Assembly (NCBI GenBank): GCA_018065205.1
Contig: JAGHTR010000183.1
Location: 1 to 5,734, forward strand
Source of the DNA: Candidatus Colicola caccequi
GTDB taxonomy: Bacteria > Bacteroidota > Bacteroidia > Bacteroidales > Paludibacteraceae
Direction: 5' to 3'
DNA: 5,734 bases
The notes under the pieces were generated by a model, which saw only the letters and a list, made by a program, of their open reading frames with translations, did no database searches and was not told the origin of the DNA. How positions within the stretch are numbered: position 1 is the first letter of the stretch; every line of letters starts with the position of its first letter. Positions 1 to 4,506 of this stretch are shown in pieces. Position numbers and translations under genes: made by a program.

Positions 1-14
1 TATTTGTACGAGTT

Positions 15-38
15 GAGGGAACCTTTTCAGGCCCCCTC
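15..38 (-). ncRNA. Hairpin at the 5' end of a leftward transcript (edge of window)
   Basis: Read on the minus strand, 38-29 pairs with 24-15 over ten positions. Two of these are G-U pairs, and the stem closes on a GAAA tetraloop of the GNRA class. The hairpin begins about ten bases after the expected start site of the leftward promoter at 54-85, so it would be the first structure in that RNA. The transcript runs out of the window, so it may be a stand-alone RNA or the 5' leader of a gene to the left. Confidence 0.5.
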
Positions 39-53
39 TATCAAATTCGACTG

Positions 54-85
54 CAAAGGTACTGCTTTTTTTTGGATTATGCAAA
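54..85 (-). promoter_or_regulatory. Leftward Bacteroidota-type promoter
   Basis: On the minus strand TTTGC (85-81) is followed after 19 nt by TACCTTTG (61-54). This matches the Bacteroidota sigma factor consensus of TTTG at -33 and TAnnTTTG at -7. The start site should fall near 47-49. The core matches the promoter at 3571-3602 in both elements and in spacing. Confidence 0.75.
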
Positions 86-201
86 TATTTCAGCAGAAAA
101 AATGAAAAAAAAGATAGATTCTTCATCAAGTTGCCATAAAATCTAAATCCATCATCTTAATAATGCACGCTATCGCTGTAATATAGAATAATGTCAGATA
201 A

Positions 202-270
202 GATAAAATTGAAAGTAAAATGCAGAAAAAATTGAAAATAAAATGCAGATAAAATTGAAAATAATTTGCG
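202..270. repeat. Three 23-bp tandem repeats upstream of the ATPase gene
   Basis: Units are 202-224, 225-247 and 248-270. Unit 2 differs from unit 1 at two positions and from unit 3 at four. All share a GA-rich start, an ATTGAAA core and a TGC near the end. The third unit's end reads TTTGC instead of ATGC, and that TTTGC is the likely -33 element of the ATPase promoter. The 23-bp period is a little over two helical turns, which would place bound proteins on nearly the same DNA face. A regulator site, an A-tract activating element or a chance duplication are all possible. Confidence 0.8.
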
Positions 271-296
271 TAATTCATTTATTTTTAGTAATTTTG
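265..296 (+). promoter_or_regulatory. Promoter of the ATPase gene
   Basis: TTTGC (265-269) lies 19 nt ahead of TAATTTTG (289-296), matching the Bacteroidota -33/-7 consensus and the spacing of the other two promoters in the window. The expected start near 300-302 gives a leader of about 42 nt. No Shine-Dalgarno sequence is visible before the ATG at 343, only A-rich sequence, as is usual in this phylum. Confidence 0.7.
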
Positions 297-342
297 CAGC
301 CTGAAATGAAATTTGCAGTTTTATATATAAAAGAAAACAATT

Positions 343-1635
343 ATGGCATACTTAAGACGTGTTGCAGATGACCAATTAAAACTCCTCTTGGAAGCAATGG
401 GAGCCGTATTGGTAGAAGGTCCTAAATGGTGTGGAAAAACTACTACTGCCGAACAGCAAGCCGGTAGCGTGTTACGCATGCAAGACCCAGATGATTTTGA
501 AGAATTACAGTCAACAGCAAAAACAAAACCTTCACTGCTATTGTTAGGTGATACGCCACGTTTGATTGACGAATGGCAAGATGCTCCTGTCCTATGGGAT
601 GCCGTACGAACTATGGTTGATAAACGAGGTTTACCCGGGCAGTTTATCTTGACAGGTTCTAATAGTGTTGACGATAGTAAGATTCGTCACACAGGGACAG
701 GTCGTATTGCATCGCTTAAAATGCGTCCTATGAGTTTATGGGAATCGGGAGAGTCAACCGGTGAAATATCGTTGATAGAATTATTTAGCAACCCCGATTT
801 AGACATTGATGGCAAGCAGTCGGCAATGACCGTGGAGCAACTGATTTATGCTGCCTGCCGTGGTGGTTGGCCACAAGCAGTATTGAGCAAGAACGAAAAG
901 AGTGCCTTACAGGTTGCACGCAAATATGTAAGCACATTATGCGACCGAGATATTCAAAAAGTGGATGGTGTACGTCGTAATCCTCATTTGGCAAGAATGC
1001 TATTGCGCACATACGCTCGCAATATCTCCACCTTAGCAAAGACCAGCTCAATGGTAGCAGACATTACAGAGCAAGATTCTGTGTATTGCACACGTCCTAC
1101 TTTTGAGGATTATGTGTCAGCGTTTGAACGCTTGTACATTATTGAAGATATTCCTGCATGGTGCCCTGCTATTCGAAGCAAGGCTGCTATACGTAATACT
1201 CCTAAACGCGGATTTTGCGACCCTTCTATAGCAGTCGCAGCATTGCAACTCTCCCCCGAAGTTCTCCAAACACAACTAAAAACATTTGGTTTCCAATTTG
1301 AACAGATGTGTATCAGGGACTTGCGTGCGTACTCGGATGCGTTGGACGGAGAAGTATCCTATTATCACGACAAATATGGTTTGGAGGCAGATATTGTGCT
1401 CCATTTAGGCGATGGACGCTATGCCCTAATAGAGTGCAAATTGGGTAGCAGCGAGATAGAAGATGGCGCAAAGCATTTATGTGAAATGCACCGACTTATT
1501 CGTGAGCATAACCTTCAGGAGAAGCAGAACCTATTGCGTGAACCCGATTTGAAGATTGTCATTACCGGTGGCAAAATGGCATATACCCGTCCTGATGGTG
1601 TCAAAGTGATTCCGTTGGCATGTTTGAAAGCGTAA
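343..1635 (+). CDS. AAA_14/DUF4143-family ATPase with PD-(D/E)XK-like C-terminus
   Basis: This is a soluble 430-residue P-loop ATPase of the AAA_14 plus DUF4143 architecture, which is abundant in Bacteroidales and archaea; its cellular role is not settled. The Walker A motif is GPKWCGKT (26-33). Walker B lies within RLIDEWQ (73-79, acidic D76 and E77). A sensor-1-like FILTGSN (101-107) and a likely arginine finger at R121 in GTGRI follow. The C-terminal part carries a restriction-endonuclease-fold signature: E348/D350 in EADIVL, then E364-x-K366 in ALIECKLG. No signal peptide or membrane segment is seen. Length is normal for the family and the ORF is intact. The ATG at 343 fits the promoter at 265-296. 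The gene stands alone, with no same-strand neighbour in the window. A role in DNA handling or a toxin-like function is inference only. Confidence 0.92.
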   Translation: MAYLRRVADDQLKLLLEAMGAVLVEGPKWCGKTTTAEQQAGSVLRMQDPDDFEELQSTAKTKPSLLLLGDTPRLIDEWQDAPVLWDAVRTMVDKRGLPGQFILTGSNSVDDSKIRHTGTGRIASLKMRPMSLWESGESTGEISLIELFSNPDLDIDGKQSAMTVEQLIYAACRGGWPQAVLSKNEKSALQVARKYVSTLCDRDIQKVDGVRRNPHLARMLLRTYARNISTLAKTSSMVADITEQDSVYCTRPTFEDYVSAFERLYIIEDIPAWCPAIRSKAAIRNTPKRGFCDPSIAVAALQLSPEVLQTQLKTFGFQFEQMCIRDLRAYSDALDGEVSYYHDKYGLEADIVLHLGDGRYALIECKLGSSEIEDGAKHLCEMHRLIREHNLQEKQNLLREPDLKIVITGGKMAYTRPDGVKVIPLACLKA

Positions 1636-1687
1636 ATGTATATGTGCATAATAATCTCAATAGACAAGTATTTTGCGTATTTGTCCG

Positions 1688-1817
1688 CTTGATTAAATTT
1701 ATTGGTGTTTAACTTTTTGAATCAAGGGGCAACTGGGGCGCGTCTAAAGTTCCGTAGTATCTCCGGTGCTTAGAGCACTCCAGTGAAAATGTAAGCCCCT
1801 ACTAAGCCCCACCGGAG
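1688..1817. repeat. Nested inverted repeats between convergent genes
   Basis: Several pairings overlap. CTTGATT (1688-1694) pairs with AATCAAG (1720-1726). CTCCGGTG (1761-1768) pairs perfectly with CACCGGAG (1810-1817), and GCTTAG (1768-1773) can pair inside it with CTAAGC (1802-1807). GTGCT-TAG-AGCAC (1766-1778) is a competing local hairpin. Two GGGGC copies (1726-1730, 1735-1739) face two GCCCC copies (1795-1799, 1806-1810). No coding potential is seen. It could be a relic of a palindromic intergenic element or a folded RNA; I do not recognise it. Confidence 0.55.
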
Positions 1818-1828
1818 GCGGACGAAAA

Positions 1829-1861
1829 GCGAGGCAGAGAACGAATTGTTTTCTGCCTCGC
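1829..1861 (-). terminator. Strong terminator hairpin for the FISUMP gene
   Basis: Arms 1829-1842 and 1848-1861 form a 14-bp stem with one G-U pair and a five-base loop. On the minus strand the stem is followed by TTTTC, and it starts about 30 nt after the stop codon at 1891, so it fits the leftward gene. On the plus strand no T-run follows, but the stem could still weaken readthrough from the ATPase gene. Confidence 0.8.
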
Positions 1862-1890
1862 AAGAGATTAAGAAGAGGAAAGTTTTAGAG

Positions 1891-3360
1891 TTACTTCACT
1901 CTCGCGCCGGTGGCGTTGTAGAGCTGATCATCAATGTCAATATAGAAATGCCCTTGGTGCATAAACTTACGAGCAGCAGGACGATTGATAATCAACGATT
2001 CTGTTGAGGTCGAAATAGAAGTGTCATCATACATACAAACCGGACGAATAAACATCCCATAGTAACGATCATCGCCGTCCACATTTTTTGAACTTGAATT
2101 GAACTTAAGACACTTTGCCTTTTCAGACGTTTGATGCGTAGATGTCCAATAATAGCCATTTGTGCGATCCATGATAGGTTTATTTGAAAGATTGTATCTA
2201 AAACCACCTGCTGGCAGGAAAATGCTATTTCCATTTTTTCCTGTTACGAGATAGCCATTCGCCTCGTTTTGAGTAGTCCAAGTCCATGTACAATTATTCA
2301 CTAATTCTACCATATCTGTAAAGGTGGGCTCATACCACGGCGCTCCCCAATTGATGCGTGCCGCATCTACATCCAATGTGTGATTTGTTGGTTTGGGGAC
2401 ATTAGCACACCCTGTGTGATTATCGTAGTAGTCTTTGGGGTCTAAATCATACCAGGCGATATAATAGCCATAATCTTCGGGGGCAGTTGCTCCTACATTC
2501 ATGTTTGCCCATTTGAGTCCACTGGGAAGACCCAAATCAACCATTTGAACATTTGCTGGAGGGTTATTCCGCTTTTGTGTGGACTTATATGTTGCAGTAT
2601 AGGTAGCATCCGCAAAAACAGCAGCAAAGGCAGGCGTCCAACCGGCAAACGTGTAAAGAGTTTCAGTTTCCTCTGCTTTAGTAGGTGTTGCGCCTTTGTA
2701 AGCAGGAGTGCCATTTATCTTAACACGTGTAGATTGAAGGACCGTGCCGTCATCGTTTTTGAAAGTGACAACATAAGTCGTAGTATCAGGAATACCCATG
2801 CAAACAGGGCGTATATACAAACCACAATCACGAACAAATCCATCACCTTTTATATTATACACTTTGGCGCGATTGGCATCAATAGTCATATAAAATGCTC
2901 GCTCGGAATTTCCTAATTGGTAATTCCAATAGTCCCCGAAAGGTATAAAAATAGTGTTTTGGTTAGGTCCTGTTACGATATATCCATCTTTACCATTCAG
3001 TTGTGTTTTTGTCCAAGAACACTTGTTCCGCAATTCCTCTTGTTCCCACGGAGTCGGTATGCGCCAAGGCTCACCCCAATTAACATGTGCTGCATCGTCT
3101 TCGGGTTTTAAGGTGGCAGTTCCGCTGTATTTAGTATGTTTGGGATCGAAATAGGAACTACCTGATGTTACGGGCGTTGTTTCACCCCACATAAACTTGT
3201 CTCCATTTTGTTCGGGAGCGGTTGCCCCTAAGTTCATATTTGCCCACATCGTACCTGATGGCAAACCAAGGTCAACCATTTCTACTCCTTCCGGAGTGTC
3301 AGCATAGGTGTTTAGTGTAGCGCAGATAATTGCAATAAAACACAAAGTAAGTTTTTTCAT
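1891..3360 (-). CDS. Secreted protein with two FISUMP-type domains and a Listeria-Bacteroides repeat
   Basis: The 489-residue product is probably exported to the periplasm or surface. Residues 1-20 are a signal peptide (MKK start, hydrophobic core, likely cleavage after NTYA); no clear lipobox is present. Domain 1 (about 27-188) and domain 2 (about 272-443) are copies of the 'VDLGLPSG..WANMN.GATAPE' module, each ending in IRPVCM, typical of the FISUMP/major paralogous family. Between them, about 196-258 ('VVTF...TRVKINGTPAY...YTFAGWTP...YTATYK') matches the Listeria-Bacteroides (Flg_new) repeat, a small beta-grasp adhesin-like unit. Residues about 455-489 resemble the short C-terminal tail (hydrophobic, then YNATGARVK) common on Bacteroidales exported proteins. 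Ligand and function are unknown; adhesion or glycan binding is inference. The gene appears monocistronic, with a terminator 30 nt after the stop. ATG at 3360 is chosen because it starts the signal peptide directly. Confidence 0.88.
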   Translation of the reverse strand: MKKLTLCFIAIICATLNTYADTPEGVEMVDLGLPSGTMWANMNLGATAPEQNGDKFMWGETTPVTSGSSYFDPKHTKYSGTATLKPEDDAAHVNWGEPWRIPTPWEQEELRNKCSWTKTQLNGKDGYIVTGPNQNTIFIPFGDYWNYQLGNSERAFYMTIDANRAKVYNIKGDGFVRDCGLYIRPVCMGIPDTTTYVVTFKNDDGTVLQSTRVKINGTPAYKGATPTKAEETETLYTFAGWTPAFAAVFADATYTATYKSTQKRNNPPANVQMVDLGLPSGLKWANMNVGATAPEDYGYYIAWYDLDPKDYYDNHTGCANVPKPTNHTLDVDAARINWGAPWYEPTFTDMVELVNNCTWTWTTQNEANGYLVTGKNGNSIFLPAGGFRYNLSNKPIMDRTNGYYWTSTHQTSEKAKCLKFNSSSKNVDGDDRYYGMFIRPVCMYDDTSISTSTESLIINRPAARKFMHQGHFYIDIDDQLYNATGARVK

Positions 3361-3432
3361 AATAAGTGCATTTTTTTGCCTACTCTTTATTGGATTTTCG
3401 GCGCATTCCGTTTGATATTATAGATATTTTAT

Positions 3433-3466
3433 TAGTATCCTAATTACCTAGAGAAATAGTATCCTA
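3433..3466. repeat. Pair of 10-bp direct repeats upstream of the FISUMP gene
   Basis: TAGTATCCTA occurs at 3433-3442 and 3457-3466, start to start 24 bp. Each copy is a short dyad (TAG-TATC-CTA), and the first extends to ATTAG/CTAAT. They lie about 75-105 bp before the FISUMP start codon, where no full consensus promoter is seen. A weak promoter-like pair (TTTG at 3485-3482, then TACTATTTC at 3461-3453 after 20 nt) overlaps the second copy. Regulator binding sites are a reasonable guess. Confidence 0.5.
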
Positions 3467-3485
3467 GATTGCATTAATAGACAAA

Positions 3486-3566
3486 GAAAAAGCGTCAGTA
3501 AACGCCTTTTATTATGTCTGAACCCCACCCCGCAAAGAGACATAATCCCCTCCAGCGTGGAATCCG
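3486..3566 (-). ncRNA. Candidate small RNA of about 80 nt
   Basis: On the minus strand a consensus promoter (3602-3571) is followed by a short UCCA-CGC-UGGA hairpin (3560-3550), then a perfect 9-bp stem (ATTATGTCT 3546-3538 with AGACATAAT 3519-3511). The 18-nt loop of that stem is G-rich, with two runs of four G. A terminator-like hairpin (3505-3492) followed by a T-rich run then closes the unit. No convincing peptide is encoded. The layout of promoter, stem-loop and terminator fits an independent RNA; it could instead be an attenuated leader of the FISUMP gene, whose start is about 205 nt downstream of the start site. Bacteroidales-1, an RNA family described from this order, is one family to compare; I cannot confirm a match by eye. 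Confidence 0.55.
3487..3506 (-). terminator. Terminator of the candidate small RNA
   Basis: GCGT/ACGC arms (3505-3502 and 3495-3492 on the minus strand) can gain a fifth U-G pair, and a run of five T follows (3491-3487). The stem is short, so efficiency is uncertain. The plus strand also has TTTT after the stem, so weak bidirectional action is possible. Confidence 0.55.
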
Positions 3567-3570
3567 AGTG

Positions 3571-3602
3571 CAAAGGTACAAAGAATTTTTGGAATATGCA
3601 AA
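3571..3602 (-). promoter_or_regulatory. Promoter of the candidate small RNA
   Basis: TTTGC (3602-3598) is followed after 19 nt by TACCTTTG (3578-3571) on the minus strand, a full match to the Bacteroidota consensus. The start is expected near 3565-3567. The -33 element sits only two bases beyond the bidirectional terminator at 3604-3638. Confidence 0.78.
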
Positions 3603-3603
3603 T

Positions 3604-3638
3604 AAAAATGGCAACTTCGGGTAGAAATTGCCATTTTT
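3604..3638. terminator. Bidirectional terminator insulating the small RNA promoter
   Basis: Arms 3604-3614 and 3628-3638 are perfectly complementary over 11 bp, around a 13-nt loop. The stem ends in five A on one side and five T on the other, so both strands read stem then T-run. On the minus strand it would end transcripts coming from the 157-residue gene, giving that mRNA a 3' untranslated region of roughly 290 nt. Confidence 0.75.
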
Positions 3639-3683
3639 GACGTTGACGTTAACGTTGACGTTGACTATTGAAGATTGAAGATT
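3639..3683. repeat. Hexamer and heptamer simple repeats
   Basis: GACGTT-type hexamers (GACGTT, GACGTT, AACGTT, GACGTT, then GAC) fill 3639-3665 and are followed by two GAAGATT copies at 3670-3683. Such arrays are slippage-prone. They lie in the presumed 3' untranslated region of the 157-residue gene, immediately before its terminator. Confidence 0.75.
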
Positions 3684-3685
3684 AA

Positions 3686-3704
3686 CGGCGATGGTATCGT
3701 CGGA
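3686..3704 (+). repeat. 19-bp direct repeat, copy 1 (hairpin-forming)
   Basis: This copy is identical to 3775-3793. Each folds into a 7-bp hairpin (CGGCGAT, loop GGT, ATCGTCG, with one G-U pair). The two copies start 89 bp apart. The DNA between them contains a further 5-bp hairpin (GCTCA-ATAA-TGAGC, 3729-3742). Confidence 0.85.
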
Positions 3705-3774
3705 AATGGACGGGACGGAGTATGGCGCGCTCAATAATGAGCACGAGATGCACAACGGAGACAAAAACGAGAGG

Positions 3775-3793
3775 CGGCGATGGTATCGTCGGA
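3775..3793 (+). repeat. 19-bp direct repeat, copy 2 (hairpin-forming)
   Basis: This is an exact copy of 3686-3704 that forms the same 7-bp hairpin. Its last three bases are also the first three of the long imperfect stem starting at 3791, so the elements are stacked without spacers. Confidence 0.85.
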
Positions 3794-3908
3794 GCAACAA
3801 CTTCGCAAGGGTTGATTGCCGCGAAGCTTAATCAACGGGCGAGTTGTGCTCCTCCTCTCCTCATCGGTGCAAGCACCTCTTCGGGTTGGGAGAGGGCTGC
3901 AAGCAGCC
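3791..3908. repeat. GC-rich palindromic (REP-like) hairpin cluster
   Basis: A long imperfect stem pairs GGAGCA/CAACT/CGC (3791-3806, with single bulges) with 3839-3852 and encloses GTTGATT/AATCAAC (3811-3817, 3830-3836). Next, CCTCTCC (3854-3860) pairs with GGAGAGG (3889-3895) around GGTGC-AA-GCACC (3866-3877). GGCTGC-AA-GCAGCC (3895-3908) follows. The CTCTCC...GGGAGAGGG...GGGGTGAG flavour recalls GC-rich palindromic intergenic repeats seen in Bacteroidota. The cluster begins about 20 bp after the stop codon of the 157-residue gene. Confidence 0.7.
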
Positions 3909-3929
3909 GATAAGACGGCAAGGGGTGAG

Positions 3930-4403
3930 TTATTGCAAAAAAGTAGATAGAGCTTGGGCCTTGGGGGAGTTGGTGACAGGTTTGATTTCGCCAGATTTAA
4001 TCTGTTCGGACAAGTTAGCCAAATCCATCAAAGTATGGATGGTTTCTGCATCGTGTTGGAGTGCAGCCTGCTTGATCTCTCGAATAAAATAAGCAACTAA
4101 TTGATGTCTAAAGAAAGTGGGTGATAACTTTTTTATCGCATCATTAGACATGTTTGGTGAAGAAATAGATTTCCGAAATTGTTTCAGTTTGTCAGGGTCA
4201 GACATTACTTCAGATGTGCGCAGATTAGCGAGTTTGAGTGCAAATTGATGTAAGACACGTGACGGAGTCTGCACCATTACGGTGTCCGGATTCCAAGTAT
4301 AAGTGTGCTGAACACCATAAGAAACACGGTTACTAACAGATTTGGAGTGGTCGAATTTTCCAGAAGAAGTTGCGTAGGGATAGCTTAAATTTGATTTTGA
4401 CAT
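3930..4403 (-). CDS. Hypothetical 157-residue cytoplasmic protein
   Basis: I do not recognise this protein. It has no signal peptide, no membrane segment and no cysteine. The first 45 residues are rich in Ser, Tyr and Asn and look poorly structured. Residues about 50-65 and 88-135 look helical, with amphipathic stretches around 'SPTFFRHQLVAYFIREIKQ' and 'AETIHTLMDLANLSEQI'. The frame is open from ATG 4403 to TAA 3930, and no better start is visible. It lies downstream of the substrate-binding lipoprotein gene on the same strand, separated by 103 bp that is mostly an 11-bp tandem array. No consensus promoter is seen in that gap, so it may be co-transcribed with its neighbour or driven by a non-standard promoter. 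A GC-rich hairpin cluster follows its stop codon. Confidence 0.65.
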   Translation of the reverse strand: MSKSNLSYPYATSSGKFDHSKSVSNRVSYGVQHTYTWNPDTVMVQTPSRVLHQFALKLANLRTSEVMSDPDKLKQFRKSISSPNMSNDAIKKLSPTFFRHQLVAYFIREIKQAALQHDAETIHTLMDLANLSEQIKSGEIKPVTNSPKAQALSTFLQ

Positions 4404-4421
4404 AGTAGCATTAGGGGGTTA

Positions 4422-4498
4422 GAATGTTATGAGAATGTTATGAGAATGTTATGACAATGTTATGAGAATGTTATGACAATGTTATGAGAATGTTATGA
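4422..4498. repeat. Seven-copy 11-bp tandem repeat upstream of the hypothetical gene
   Basis: Seven contiguous units of SAATGTTATGA run from 4422 to 4498. Units 4 and 6 start with C and the other five with G; the remaining ten bases are identical in all. The period is close to one helical turn. The array begins 8 bp past the stop codon of the lipoprotein gene (on its transcript) and ends 18 bp before the start codon of the 157-residue gene, so it fills nearly the whole intergenic space. Confidence 0.95.
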
Positions 4499-4506
4499 GT
4501 TCCACC

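Larger units (their letters stand above)
1..342. other. Intergenic region with two divergent promoters
   Basis: This stretch has no credible gene. It contains a leftward promoter and hairpin leader (about 15-85), an AT-rich segment of about 115 bp (86-201) in which I see nothing specific, three 23-bp tandem repeats (202-270), and the rightward promoter of the ATPase gene (265-296). The two promoters point away from each other, so the repeats lie in a divergent control region. Confidence 0.7.
3361..3929. other. 569-bp non-coding region with RNA locus and hairpins
   Basis: I see no credible protein gene here; the short frames on both strands have no recognisable product and run through hairpins and simple repeats. 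From left to right it holds the FISUMP gene's upstream region with a spaced direct repeat (3433-3466), a candidate small RNA with promoter and terminator (3486-3602), a bidirectional terminator (3604-3638), hexamer repeats (3639-3665) and a chain of hairpins (3686-3908) directly after the stop codon of the 157-residue gene. Confidence 0.75.

Noticed and set aside
1..10. Leftward gene start at the window edge
   Set aside because: The leftward promoter suggests one, but no start codon with a reading frame is visible before the sequence ends.
785..1051. 88-codon reverse-strand frame inside the ATPase gene
   Set aside because: It lies wholly inside a gene with clear motifs, shows no recognisable domain and has a shadow-type composition.
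1741..1817. Integron attC site or tRNA-like fold
   Set aside because: I could not find conserved attC core sites, a cloverleaf or a CCA end; the pairings compete rather than form one defined fold.
2545..3154. Several forward frames of 64-123 codons opposite the FISUMP gene
   Set aside because: They are antisense shadows of a convincing secreted-protein gene, with no promoter and no protein features.
3686..3793. Target-site duplication or transposon ends
   Set aside because: The 19-bp copies are direct and hairpin-forming, the 70 bp between them encodes no transposase, and 19 bp is longer than typical target duplications.
3495..3800. 101-codon reverse frame across the small RNA region
   Set aside because: It reads through the bidirectional terminator, the promoter and the hexamer array; the repeated 'VNVNVN' is just the hexamer translated.
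3722..4092. Two forward frames of 63 and 82 codons
   Set aside because: They run across palindromic repeats and antisense to the 157-residue gene, with no recognisable product.
4422..4498. CRISPR array
   Set aside because: The 11-bp units are contiguous with no unique spacers and there are no cas genes, so this is a simple tandem repeat.
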